Positions 1 to 7,365 of a stretch of 45,212 bases of DNA are shown here, piece after piece (position 1 is the first letter of the stretch; the number at the start of each line of letters is the position of its first letter). The notes beneath the pieces are model-generated. The model searched no databases. It was not told the origin of the DNA and saw only the letters and a list, made by a program, of their open reading frames with translations. The position numbers were made by a program, and so were the translations under genes. Origin of the DNA: JACQFZ01 sp036396275 (lineage in GTDB: Bacteria > Pseudomonadota > Gammaproteobacteria > Acidiferrobacterales > Sulfurifustaceae); contig DASWLD010000108.1 of NCBI GenBank assembly GCA_036396275.1, positions 1 to 45,212 on the forward strand. Direction: 5' to 3'.

Positions 1-26
1 AAGCGCTTGGGGGGGCAGGTAGGAGA

Positions 27-491
27 TCAGCCTTGTGCGATCCGACGCAAGAGCGCCAACAAGATCCGCCGCTCGCTCGGTTTCAGGGGCGCCAGCGTCC
101 TGGCCGTAGATTCTATTTCGACGGGGATGAGATCCTCGACGAGTACGGTTCCGCTCCGGGTGAGGCTGACGAGAGTCCGTCTCCCATCGTCGAGGGCGCG
201 CTCTGTTTTAACCAGACGGCGTTTCCTGAGACGCAGCACGACGTCGCGAATGTTCGCGGGCTCCATGGCGACCAGGCGCCCCAGTAGATTCTGCGACACG
301 CGTCCGCGTTCGTAGAGCCTGGTGAGCGTGGCGAACTGCGGCGTCGTCAGATCGTGGGCGCCGATCTGGCTGAGCAGGTTCCCGGTGGCCCGCTGATAGG
401 CGCAGCGCAGTAAGAACCCGATTTGCTCGTCCAGGCGATAGCCCGATTCGGCTATGCCGCCGGCGGCCCGCCTAGTCGACGTTTTGCCCAT
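27..491 (-). CDS. MarR-family transcriptional regulator
   Basis: A 154-residue protein with the MarR layout: an N-terminal dimerisation helix (about 15-45), then a winged helix-turn-helix (about 48-120) with LTTPQFATLTRL, a recognition-helix region and a wing containing DDGRRTLVSLT. MarR proteins bind short palindromes as dimers and usually release DNA when a small aromatic ligand binds. The gene overlaps the end of the nitroreductase gene by 20 bases, so both are probably one transcript. Its ATG has no well-spaced Shine-Dalgarno sequence (AAGG touches the ATG), which suggests translational coupling. The palindrome at 1257-1276 is the obvious candidate operator. The family call is firm; the ligand is unknown. 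Confidence 0.9.
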   Translation of the reverse strand: MGKTSTRRAAGGIAESGYRLDEQIGFLLRCAYQRATGNLLSQIGAHDLTTPQFATLTRLYERGRVSQNLLGRLVAMEPANIRDVVLRLRKRRLVKTERALDDGRRTLVSLTRSGTVLVEDLIPVEIESTARTLAPLKPSERRILLALLRRIAQG

Positions 492-1236
492 CCTTGTACA
501 TGACCTTGTGGCGCTTGGTTGCTACCCATTCGGCGATCTGCGCGTCGGTCATGAAATGAGTTCGGTCGAACCTATTCCAGTTGACGATCTCCGGCAGTGT
601 CTTCTTCCAGCGCTTGTAGGGCGCCTTTGCGGGCGGCCCGAAGCACATGATGTCGAGGACTGAAAGCTCCTCCGGAATGCCGAGGAGCGGCTTCATCGCC
701 TTCTGCGCCGCCTCCTGACCGATCGCCGTCACCCACCAGACGTTGTAGCCGAGCGCGGCGGCGGCGAGGTGCGCCGACATCGTGGCCGCCGCCACGCTCT
801 GCAATAGGATGCGCTCGGCGTTTTCCTTGTACATCCGGTCGAGCTCGGAACCGTCGTTAAGCACCGGGAAGGCCCGCACCCAGCGGAAGTCGCTCGCCAC
901 CACGATGAAGCCGGGCGCGGAGGCAAGGCCGCGGTAGTCGGGCGTGGGGAACTTCATCTTCAGCTTCGCGCGCCGGACCTGCTCCTCGCGGAAGTACTCC
1001 ATGATCTTGTTTTTCAGGTCCTGGTCGGTAATGACAATGAAATGCCAGGGCTGCGTGTTGGCTCCCGAGGGACTGTGGCGCGCCGCCTCCAGGATCAATT
1101 CGTGGTGCTCGCGTGGCACGGTGTAGCCCGAATCGAAGGCGCGCACCGTTATTCGATTTCGCACGACCTCCATCAACGCATCGTATTTGGTCCGGTCGCT
1201 GAAGTCGTACTCCCGCTTCTCCGAGGTTTGGCTCAT
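472..1236 (-). CDS. Nitroreductase-family FMN oxidoreductase
   Basis: A 254-residue protein of the FMN-dependent nitroreductase superfamily, which reduces nitro, quinone, flavin or related substrates with NAD(P)H. The flavin-binding N-terminus is clear (RNRITVRAFD near 27-36, then ARHSPSGANTQPWHF near 51-65), and the later AAAALGYNVWWVTAI and ILDIMCFGPP-type region fits the fold. It starts at ATG 1236 behind a strong GCCAGGAGGG ribosome binding site. The palindrome 1257-1276 lies about 20 bases upstream, over the predicted -10 element, and the MarR gene follows in the same direction, so repression by that regulator is likely. The substrate cannot be told from sequence. Confidence 0.88.
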   Translation of the reverse strand: MSQTSEKREYDFSDRTKYDALMEVVRNRITVRAFDSGYTVPREHHELILEAARHSPSGANTQPWHFIVITDQDLKNKIMEYFREEQVRRAKLKMKFPTPDYRGLASAPGFIVVASDFRWVRAFPVLNDGSELDRMYKENAERILLQSVAAATMSAHLAAAALGYNVWWVTAIGQEAAQKAMKPLLGIPEELSVLDIMCFGPPAKAPYKRWKKTLPEIVNWNRFDRTHFMTDAQIAEWVATKRHKVMYKDGQNVD

Positions 1237-1256
1237 AAATCCCTCCTGGCAGGCGC

Positions 1257-1276
1257 ATCGTTATGATCATAACGAT
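1257..1276 (-). promoter_or_regulatory. Perfect 20-bp palindrome, probable MarR operator
   Basis: The half-site ATCGTTATGA is followed directly by its exact reverse complement. Length, symmetry and position fit a MarR-family operator. It covers the predicted -10 region and start point of the nitroreductase-marR transcript. Binding by the MarR protein encoded downstream is inferred. Confidence 0.75.
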
Positions 1277-1301
1277 AAGCTCCCTCCTCGTCCCGAGTCA
1301 A
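1273..1301 (-). promoter_or_regulatory. Sigma-70 type promoter of nitroreductase-marR
   Basis: On the minus strand TTGACT (1301-1296) and TTATCG (1278-1273) are separated by 17 bases, a good -35 and a moderate -10. The -10 runs into the palindrome 1257-1276, so a repressor bound there would block RNA polymerase. The site is predicted by eye. Confidence 0.6.
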
Positions 1302-1362
1302 GCTAGTACCACTCCTGGCCGACTGTAGTTTCTTGGGGTCAACCCGAACGCTTGGAGACGCG

Positions 1363-2109
1363 TCATCTTCCGCCGGTTACGTCGATGAACGAGCCGGTCG
1401 TGTACGAAGCTTCGTCCGACAGCAGCCACACAATGGCGCGCGCCACTTCATCGGCGGTCCCGCCGCGCTTCATCGGCACAAACGCTTTCACCCGATCGAC
1501 GCGATCCGGCTCGCCGCCGCTCGCGTGCATTTCGGTGTAGATGAAACCGGCGCGTACCGCGTTAACGCGGATGCCCTCTTCCGCCACCTCCTGCGATAAC
1601 CCGACGGTCATGGTGTCGATCGCTCCCTTGGACGCGGCGTAGTCGACGTACTCCCCCGGCGAACCCAGGCGTGCCGCGGCCGAGGACAGATTGACGATCG
1701 CGCCGCCGCGGCCGCCGTGCCGGGTGGACATGCGTCGCACCGCCTCACGGGCGCAGAGGAAAGCGCCGATGACGTTGATGGCCAGGACGCGCGTCAATCG
1801 GGCCGCGGTCATGGTCTCGAGCCGCATCTGCGTTTCGAGTATTCCGGCGTTGTTCACAAGTCCCGTCAGCGGTCCAAGCGTTCGGTCGCAGGTCTCGAAA
1901 AGCCGCACGACGTCTTCTTCGTCCGCCACGTCGGCCGCGACCGCGGCGGCCCGGCCGCCGCGCGCTTCGATGTCCTTCACCACGGCATCGGCCGCCGCGC
2001 CGTCGCGTCGGTAGTTGACGCACACCGAGTAACCTTGCCGCGCCGCCAAGCGCGCGGTCGCCGCGCCGATACCGCGGCTCGCGCCGGTGATCAGCAGTAC
2101 CTTATCCAC
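1363..2109 (-). CDS. Short-chain dehydrogenase/reductase (FabG/YgfF-like)
   Basis: A 248-residue classical SDR. It has the nucleotide-binding TGASRGIG at 8-15, NNAG near 86-89, a catalytic Ser in IVNLSSAAA, YAASK with the catalytic Tyr and Lys, and a C-terminal TGSFIDVTGGR. These enzymes reduce or oxidise carbonyl/hydroxyl groups with NAD(P)(H). The start is GTG at 2109, with only a weak upstream GAGAT, so its exact position is less certain. It lies in the same direction as the nitroreductase gene, about 90 bases upstream of that gene's promoter, and is probably a separate unit. The substrate is not assignable. Confidence 0.88.
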   Translation of the reverse strand: MDKVLLITGASRGIGAATARLAARQGYSVCVNYRRDGAAADAVVKDIEARGGRAAAVAADVADEEDVVRLFETCDRTLGPLTGLVNNAGILETQMRLETMTAARLTRVLAINVIGAFLCAREAVRRMSTRHGGRGGAIVNLSSAAARLGSPGEYVDYAASKGAIDTMTVGLSQEVAEEGIRVNAVRAGFIYTEMHASGGEPDRVDRVKAFVPMKRGGTADEVARAIVWLLSDEASYTTGSFIDVTGGR

Positions 2110-2529
2110 GATTCGATATCTCGCGACGGCGCGCGCCTAACAGGCGTGTTGATAAATGCTTCGTCACTCCGGCGAAAGCCGGAGTCCAGGATATCAAACA
2201 CGGCCCAATCAATAACATCTGGATGCCGGCTTTGCAGGCTGTGTGAAAACTCAAAGATTTCTCGATCGCTCGGAGAAATTTCCCACTTCCGCTTCGATTC
2301 GCGATCGCATTCCCCCTCCCATTCCCTTCCCGCCCGGGGCGCACGCACCTCACGTGCGCCCGTTCGGCGGCGCGAATGTACGTCGGTACATTCGCGAAAA
2401 CCCGCCTCACCCCCCGCCAGCGGGGGCGGGTTAGGGTGGGGGCGGAATCCCACCGCGAAATTTTTGCGGGAGTTTTCACACAGTCTGTTTCGCCGGCATG
2501 ACGGCGGTTCTGGTTTTGTCGACACGCTG
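2110..2529. repeat. 420-bp repeat-rich intergenic region
   Basis: No gene is supported here. The stretch holds a REP-like hairpin (ACTCCGGC, GAAA loop, GCCGGAGT, 2166-2185), two halves of a second REP-like hairpin (2223-2230 and 2492-2499) and, between those halves, a 245-bp element with inverted termini (2239-2483). Several ORFs can be drawn through it, but all cross the hairpins and resemble no protein I know. Confidence 0.7.
2239..2483. mobile_element. MITE-like non-coding element with 14-bp terminal inverted repeats
   Basis: The left end CTGTGTGAAAACTC (2239-2252) is exactly repeated in inverse at 2470-2483. Inside are a 9-bp stem (2337-2345 with 2353-2361), an 11-bp perfect stem with GTCG loop (2371-2381 with 2386-2396) and a G/C-rich arm near 2398-2433. 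There is no transposase. The element sits between the two arms of a REP-like hairpin, as if inserted in its loop. No clear target duplication is visible. The transposon family is not assigned. Confidence 0.6.
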
Positions 2530-3015
2530 CTAACCGTCGTCTTCCACGATCTTCCACAGCTTGATCTTTTCGTGATCGAGCCCGCTCGGCGGGCGGACGA
2601 CGCGAAAGTTCTCCTCGATCCCCTCCTCGCCGAGGGCGCGATCGACCGCGAGCAGGGTATGGCGCGGATGCTCACAGATACTCGCGGCAAACGCCGCTTC
2701 CTCTTGCGCCATTTCCCTTGCCGCGTCGATGCTCGGCGCATTGAGCCGCTGCACGAAATGTTGCGCCAGTCGCTCGACGACCGCGGCATACTCCGCGAAC
2801 GCGATCTCCTCAACCTGTACCAGCGTGCCCCAGCCAAAGCTGTCGGTACCGAGGAAACCGTGATGAAACGCTTGGCGCAGCTTGCCGCCGGCTTGAGCCA
2901 TATCGATATCGAGAAAGACGAACGCGCCCGGGACCGCCCATTCCCCCGCTGCCGCCGCGGGTTCGTAAACGCGGTCGTCGGAATCATCCAATCGTACGAC
3001 TCGTGGAAACAACAT
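2530..3015 (-). CDS. DUF6505-type conserved protein
   Basis: A 161-residue soluble protein. I chose ATG 3015 over longer forms because a well-spaced GAAAGGAGCGG precedes it and the protein then opens MLFPRVVRLDDSDDRVYE. Conserved-looking parts are GEWAVPGAFVF, RQAFHHGFLGTDSFGWGTLV and a helical EEAAFAASICEH segment. From memory this matches the DUF6505 family, whose function is unknown to me. There is no signal peptide or obvious catalytic motif. The gene is divergent from the Rieske-like gene, with 109 bases between the starts, so the two may share a control region. Confidence 0.65.
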   Translation of the reverse strand: MLFPRVVRLDDSDDRVYEPAAAAGEWAVPGAFVFLDIDMAQAGGKLRQAFHHGFLGTDSFGWGTLVQVEEIAFAEYAAVVERLAQHFVQRLNAPSIDAAREMAQEEAAFAASICEHPRHTLLAVDRALGEEGIEENFRVVRPPSGLDHEKIKLWKIVEDDG

Positions 3016-3124
3016 TTTCCGCTCCTTTCTCGCGGCGCGCGGCTTCTGCTTTTCGCGGCCGTGCGATTCTGTTTCAATGCGGCTATTCTGTTGGATAGCG
3101 TTCTCGATCAGCAAGAGGAATCCC

Positions 3125-3862
3125 ATGAGCGATTCGGAATTCTCGCGCCGAAGCTTCGTGCGGCTGTGTACCGCCGCCGTGGCGCTCTTGACCGCGAGCC
3201 CGGCCTTGCTCGCCCGAACCGACGTAAAGCTGCGCCGCTACGAGCGCGCGCGGCTGATCGACGATCGCGACCGCTCGATTGCGGCGGCGCAGCTCAAGGA
3301 GGGCGAGAATTACATCTTCCATTACCCCTATGTCACGACGCCCTGCTTCCTGATCAATCTCGGCAAACCGGCCAAAGCCGCAACGCTGCGCACCGAGGAC
3401 GGCAAGGAATACCACTGGAGCGGCGGGGTCGGCCCGCGTCGCGCGATCGTCGCCTTTGCGGCGATCTGTGCCCACAAGATGACTCACCCGGCGCACGAGG
3501 TGAGCTTCATCAACTACCGGCACGAACCGGCGTCGTTTCGAAACTCGCGGGAAGAAACCGCGGAGCGTGCGCAAGTGATTTATTGCTGCTCCGAGAAAAG
3601 CGTCTACGATCCGGTCGACGGCGCGCGCGTCTTGGGCGGGCCGGCGAAGCAGCCGCTGACGGCGATCGTGCTTGAACAGGATAAGCGCGGCAACCTGTAC
3701 GCCATTGGCACGCTGGGCGGGGAGTTGTACGACAAGTTCTTCGCAACGTTTTCATCGCGCCTGTCGCTTGAGTTTCGCACGACCGACGTACGCCGACCGG
3801 TCAAGGCCAGCACGACGGTCGTACCGCTTTCCGTGTATTGCAGTAACCAGGTTCTCTGTTAG
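3125..3862 (+). CDS. Tat-exported Rieske-like protein with an altered second motif
   Basis: A 245-residue protein. ATG 3125 follows AGAGGA and gives an N-terminus with a twin-arginine signal (SRRSFVRL at 8-15, then a hydrophobic stretch ending LLA). The middle is Rieske-like: ICAHKMTHP supplies C-x-H, and about 35 residues later IYCCSEKSVYDP resembles the second cluster-binding loop, followed by GGPAKQPL. In Rieske proteins the second loop is C-x-x-H; here Lys (CSEK) stands where His is expected, so a normal 2Fe-2S site is not assured. Tat export and the fold suggest a periplasmic redox or accessory protein. The partner is unknown. Confidence 0.7.
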   Translation: MSDSEFSRRSFVRLCTAAVALLTASPALLARTDVKLRRYERARLIDDRDRSIAAAQLKEGENYIFHYPYVTTPCFLINLGKPAKAATLRTEDGKEYHWSGGVGPRRAIVAFAAICAHKMTHPAHEVSFINYRHEPASFRNSREETAERAQVIYCCSEKSVYDPVDGARVLGGPAKQPLTAIVLEQDKRGNLYAIGTLGGELYDKFFATFSSRLSLEFRTTDVRRPVKASTTVVPLSVYCSNQVLC

Positions 3863-3893
3863 CGCCGCCGACGACCGTGCTCCGGCGCGGTGC

Positions 3894-4727
3894 TTAGTTC
3901 TTCGCCGCCGCTTTGTCGATGATCCGCGCCGTCGTCCGATGGCCGGTGGCGAGTGCCAAGGCCGCCGACGTGCGTCCGGAGTGATCCAACAGGCCGGTGT
4001 TCGCGCCGCGCGCGACCAGCATTCCCGCGATGTCAGTGAAACCTTCAAGCGCGGCTTGATGCAGCGCGGTGTGGCCGCTTTCGTTTTGGACATCGAGCTT
4101 CACGCGATTCGAACCCAGTAATACGCGAACCACCGCCTGACGGTCATGCTGGACCGCGCGCATGAGCGGCGTCCATCCGTAGATGTCGGTAACGTTGGGA
4201 TCGGCGCCGCGCCTCAACAACAAGTTCGCGACCTCATCGAAGCCGCGCGCGGCGGCGAGCGTGAGCGCGGTCCAGCCGTTGGTCGCGCGCGCGTCGATGG
4301 CGGCACCCCGCGACAACAGGAACGCCACCGCGTTCAGATCGCCGGCCGTCGCCGAATACATCAGCGGCGTGCCGCCGCGATCGTTCGCGGCGTTCACGCG
4401 CGCGCCGCGCTCAAGCAGCAAGCGCAGCAGGCCTTGGTTGCGCTCGGCCGCGGCGACCATCAGCGCGGTCATGCCGTCGCCGTTCGCGCGATTGACGTCG
4501 GCGCCCGCCGCAACGAGACGTTCGATCGCGGGTAAGTCGCGCTTAGCGAGCGCCCGACTCCATGAATCGTCCGCAACGGCGTGTGCCGTCAGGGTCGAGA
4601 GCGCCGAGAGTGTGAACAGAAGCGTCGCCCAGAACGCAACGGACGAACGAATGACGAGGCCGCGTAGCGCGCGCGGCGATCGTTTCGCGCGATTTCGCTC
4701 GCGCTTGCCCTGAGGCTGATGCGTCAT
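3894..4727 (-). CDS. Exported ankyrin-repeat protein
   Basis: A 277-residue protein. The N-terminus is basic, then hydrophobic (SVAFWATLLFTLSALSTLTAHAVA, about 29-52), a probable signal peptide or anchor. The rest is about six ankyrin repeats with motifs such as GMTALMVAA, GGTPLMYSA, GWTALTLAA, GWTPLMRAV and GHTALHQAA. ATG 4727 is used; a TTG one codon earlier is less likely. Ankyrin repeats mediate protein binding, here probably in the periplasm. The gene lies 57 bases downstream of moaE in the same direction and may be on the same transcript, but a molybdenum role is not shown. Confidence 0.8.
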   Translation of the reverse strand: MTHQPQGKRERNRAKRSPRALRGLVIRSSVAFWATLLFTLSALSTLTAHAVADDSWSRALAKRDLPAIERLVAAGADVNRANGDGMTALMVAAAERNQGLLRLLLERGARVNAANDRGGTPLMYSATAGDLNAVAFLLSRGAAIDARATNGWTALTLAAARGFDEVANLLLRRGADPNVTDIYGWTPLMRAVQHDRQAVVRVLLGSNRVKLDVQNESGHTALHQAALEGFTDIAGMLVARGANTGLLDHSGRTSAALALATGHRTTARIIDKAAAKN

Positions 4728-4784
4728 CAAGCGGTGACGAGTGTCAGAGAAAATCGAGGCGCTCTTAGTTCAATCGCCGGATTC

Positions 4785-5240
4785 TTACCTGGAGATTTTA
4801 GCAGCGGCGGGAGTGTTGTGTTCGACCCAGCGATCCGCCTCCGGCCGGGTCTCTTTCTTCCAAAAGGGGGCGCGCGTCTTCAGTTCCTCGATCAAATAGC
4901 GACAAGCCTCGAACGCGGCGGCACGGTGCGCGGCCCAGACCGCGACCAGGACGATCGGCTCGTTCGGGGAGAGCGCGCCGACCCGGTGCACGATCAATGC
5001 ATCGATGATGGCCCAGCGCCGCTTGGCCTCGGCGACGATGCGTTCAAGGTGTTTTTCCGTCATGCCGGGGTAGTGTTCGAGCGTCATGGCGTGCACGGTT
5101 TCGGTGTCGTTGAAGTCGCGCATCGTGCCGACGAAGCTCACGGTGGCGCCGTACTTCCCCGATGCGCCGAGCACAGCGTCCTGGTGGCGGCTCAATTCCG
5201 CGTATGGATCGAAACCGCTTTCACACACCCTGATCGCCAC
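4785..5240 (-). CDS. moaE: Molybdopterin synthase catalytic subunit MoaE
   Basis: A 151-residue MoaE. Together with MoaD it converts cyclic pyranopterin monophosphate to molybdopterin by inserting two sulfurs. Recognisable parts are SFVGTMRD, AMTLEHYPGMTE, the HRVG loop and a C-terminal APFWKKE containing the conserved active-site lysines. The start is GTG 5240, with GGGAGG seven bases upstream. That ribosome binding site is formed by the two terminal glycine codons and preceding base of moaD, a tight coupling of the two subunits. It supplies cofactor for the FDH encoded upstream. Confidence 0.95.
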   Translation of the reverse strand: MAIRVCESGFDPYAELSRHQDAVLGASGKYGATVSFVGTMRDFNDTETVHAMTLEHYPGMTEKHLERIVAEAKRRWAIIDALIVHRVGALSPNEPIVLVAVWAAHRAAAFEACRYLIEELKTRAPFWKKETRPEADRWVEHNTPAAAKISR

Positions 5241-5243
5241 GCG

Positions 5244-5477
5244 TCAACCTCCCGTTACCGGCGGGAAGAACGCGACTTCGTCGCCTTCCCGCACCGCGTG
5301 GCTCAGATCGACGTATTCCAAGTTCACCGCAGCGAGCGTATTCGGCGGCATCGCCACACCGGCCGCCGCCTGGGCCCAAACATCGGCGACCGTGCGGGCC
5401 TGCGCCGCGGGAACAGCGTCCGCGGCGCGACCGATACGTTCACGCAGGCTGGCGAAAAATTTAACTTGGATCGGCAT
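5244..5477 (-). CDS. moaD: Molybdopterin synthase sulfur carrier MoaD
   Basis: A 77-residue ubiquitin-like protein, MPIQVKFFASLRERIG at the start and FFPPVTGG at the end. The C-terminal Gly-Gly is the site where sulfur is carried as a thiocarboxylate for MoaE. Length and ends fit the family. The gene is separated from moaE by only three bases. A terminator-like hairpin at 5513-5544 stands between it and the FDH cytochrome gene, so moaDE may have lower or separate expression from the FDH genes. Confidence 0.93.
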   Translation of the reverse strand: MPIQVKFFASLRERIGRAADAVPAAQARTVADVWAQAAAGVAMPPNTLAAVNLEYVDLSHAVREGDEVAFFPPVTGG

Positions 5478-5512
5478 AGACGACGCCTATGATAGCGCAG
5501 CCCCCAAAACGC

Positions 5513-5544
5513 CGCACGGGCGCCGACAACTCGGCGCCCGTGCG
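5513..5544 (-). terminator. Rho-independent-type terminator after fdhC
   Basis: A perfect 14-bp stem (CGCACGGGCGCCGA, loop CAAC, its complement). Read leftward it is followed within a few bases by GTTTTGGGGG, a short T-run. It lies between the fdhC stop and the moaD start and could end or attenuate the FDH transcript. The T-run is weak. Confidence 0.55.
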
Positions 5545-5642
5545 CGGACAAAGGCCAAAATCGGTAAGTGCCTTACTTCACGATTTCACGACGTCGCAGG
5601 CGATTCAGACTCCGTACAGTGATCCCGTGAATGCCGTGGGTT

Positions 5643-6749
5643 TCAAGCAGTGCGCGAGGCGGCACGGCTCGATTGATCACCGGTGGCTTCCGTCTTGCGG
5701 CCCTCGCGCTCATACCAAAGGTCGTGATGCTCCCTCGCCCACTCGCTGCTAACCCGACCGTTCGTGACTCCGGAAAGCGCGCCCTCCACGGACCAGGCGC
5801 CGAGATAGATGTGTCCCAGCGTCAGCGAAATCCAGATGATCCCGGCAATACCGTGAATCAAGTTCGAGACCTGCATGGTTTCGCGGACTTGGCTGAAGAT
5901 GGGGAAATCCATCATGATACCGGTCACGCTGACGGCGCCGCCCATCAGCACCAACCCCAGCCAGTAGGTGAGATATTTCTCGCCCGCGTTGACACGGCCG
6001 GCGGAAGGATGCGACGCATTCTTCGAGAAGAATCCGCCGCCGCGCCGCAGCCACTCCCAATCCGTCGCTTCCGGCAACATGTCTCGGAACCAAATGATGA
6101 TTTCGAGCAGTACGCCGATCACGAAGAACGGTCCGAGGTAGTTGTGCAGGGCGATGGCGACATTGGCAAACACGCCGAACCCCGCATAACCCAGCAACGG
6201 TATCAGCACCTCGCGACCGAACAGCATGCTGAGACCGGTAATCGAGAGAACGATGAACAGCACCGCCACGTACCAATGCAGCACGCGTTCGTTCAAACTC
6301 CAGCGCTCGACGGTCTTACCGGAAGTCGCCGCGTGCCGCAGCTTGATTCGACCGCGCACGATCGTAAACAACACGATGGCGCCAACGACGATGGCCAGTA
6401 TCCACGCGGAAAAGCCGCTCGCCGGGCCGTTACGCAGTTGTCGCCAATTCTGGCCGCCGTTTTGAATGAGCACGTTCGTCGTGTAGGGACCGGATGCCGC
6501 GGTATAGCCGTCGTATCCTTGGCGCACCGCCCGCCAGTAATTCGCGCGCGGGTTGGTTTGCTTGTCGGCCGATGACGCGCCGGCCGCGTTCTGCTGCTGG
6601 GCGTAAGCGTCGCTGACCGCCACGTAGACATATCCACTCAAGGGAAACACCATCGATCCAACTAAGATCGCGGCGATCGTCCAAGCCATCATGCGCCGTC
6701 GGCGCGGCCACGGCGCTTTCGCCGTGGGGAATACCGTCGAATCGGACAT
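5643..6749 (-). CDS. fdhC: Formate dehydrogenase gamma subunit, membrane cytochrome b
   Basis: A 368-residue cytochrome b subunit that takes electrons from the iron-sulfur subunit to quinone. ATG 6749 was chosen because GAGGAGA precedes it. TM1 lies near 20-42, followed by a roughly 70-residue loop with YDGYTAASGPYTTNVLIQ; then come at least four more TM helices (near 107-130, 150-170, 185-210 and 250-320). Candidate haem ligands are in NERVLHWYVAV, IALHNYLGPFF and LIHGIAGIIW / LTLGHIYLGAW. The N-terminal extension with an extra TM is typical of the longer gamma subunits. It is the last gene of the FDH block. Confidence 0.92.
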   Translation of the reverse strand: MSDSTVFPTAKAPWPRRRRMMAWTIAAILVGSMVFPLSGYVYVAVSDAYAQQQNAAGASSADKQTNPRANYWRAVRQGYDGYTAASGPYTTNVLIQNGGQNWRQLRNGPASGFSAWILAIVVGAIVLFTIVRGRIKLRHAATSGKTVERWSLNERVLHWYVAVLFIVLSITGLSMLFGREVLIPLLGYAGFGVFANVAIALHNYLGPFFVIGVLLEIIIWFRDMLPEATDWEWLRRGGGFFSKNASHPSAGRVNAGEKYLTYWLGLVLMGGAVSVTGIMMDFPIFSQVRETMQVSNLIHGIAGIIWISLTLGHIYLGAWSVEGALSGVTNGRVSSEWAREHHDLWYEREGRKTEATGDQSSRAASRTA

Positions 6750-6764
6750 ATCGCTTCTCCTCAA

Positions 6765-6956
6765 TCAGTTGTCGCGCTGCGTAAGCGCCAAACGGCTGCG
6801 CAGATCATCTTCGACCTGGCCGGAACGGGGCGAATCCCACTGCTGCTTGGTCGGCGCGTACTGACCGGTTTGCGTGGAACAGCCGCTGGCACTCAGCGTG
6901 GCGAGCGCAAGTGCAAGAACCGCGAAAATCTTCGGATTAATATTACTCGGCGACAT
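6765..6956 (-). CDS. Small lipoprotein of the FDH operon (distal)
   Basis: A 63-residue protein starting at ATG 6956 behind AGAGGTG. A lipoprotein signal is plain: hydrophobic core, then LSASGC with Cys near residue 26. The mature part is only about 38 residues (STQTGQYAPTKQQWDSP..., ending RLALTQRDN). It lies 15 bases upstream of fdhC and 10 bases after its partner lipoprotein. Both proteins end in a similar L-x-x-R-[FL]-x-x-x-Q-x-D tail. Its placement inside the FDH subunit genes suggests a small structural or assembly subunit. I know no characterised homologue. Confidence 0.72.
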   Translation of the reverse strand: MSPSNINPKIFAVLALALATLSASGCSTQTGQYAPTKQQWDSPRSGQVEDDLRSRLALTQRDN

Positions 6957-6966
6957 GACGGCACCT

Positions 6967-7170
6967 CTAGCGATCGGTCTGGACTTGATTAAACCGCGCC
7001 AAGAGTTTCTCTTGTTGCGCCGGCGATCGCTGCTTTTCAATTAACGGATCCACCGCGCCCTTGTAAACGCCGGGCTTATACAAAGTGACGTCGCTCGAAT
7101 CCGAGCAGCCGGCCAGCATCAAGCCAAGTGAAATTGTGACGCCGCAGAGTATCCCGGCAGAAACACGCAT
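6967..7170 (-). CDS. Small lipoprotein of the FDH operon (proximal)
   Basis: A 67-residue protein from ATG 7170, which has AGGAGAAAGG upstream. The signal ends in LMLAGC, a lipobox with Cys near residue 22. The mature part contains DVTLYKPGVYKGAVDPLI and a charged helix ending ARFNQVQTDR. It sits between fdhB and fdhC together with the next lipoprotein gene, 10 bases away. Because the FdhB here lacks a C-terminal membrane helix, one or both lipoproteins might help fix the periplasmic FDH to the membrane; that is inference. Confidence 0.72.
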   Translation of the reverse strand: MRVSAGILCGVTISLGLMLAGCSDSSDVTLYKPGVYKGAVDPLIEKQRSPAQQEKLLARFNQVQTDR

Positions 7171-7282
7171 ATACCTTTCTCCTGTGGTCAAACGAACAAC
7201 AACTTCTGAGGGAGAAACCGCATGACGCAACCGACGTCACGAATTTTTCCATGAACCAAGCGGTTTCTTCCCTCACCCCTTG

Positions 7283-7303
7283 CCCTCTCCCGATGGGAGA
7301 GGG
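7283..7303. repeat. GC-stem repeat CCCTCTCCC/GGGAGAGGG in the fdhB-lipoprotein gap
   Basis: A perfect 9-bp stem with a GAT loop in the 195-bp gap between fdhB and the lipoprotein genes; the rest of the gap holds no gene. The same stem with a different loop recurs at 17034-17056. It may be a dispersed repeat or an mRNA processing/attenuation hairpin, and there is no T-run to call it a terminator. Confidence 0.55.
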
Positions 7304-7365
7304 GGGTCGGTTCGCTGGCGCGGTTCATGGGTGGACCTCGCGTGCGCGAAATCTCTCCCGTTGGG

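Noticed and set aside
1717..3675. 652-codon open frame on the plus strand
   Set aside because: It runs antisense through the SDR gene and the DUF6505 gene and across the MITE hairpins; the protein has no recognisable domain. GC-rich antisense shadow.
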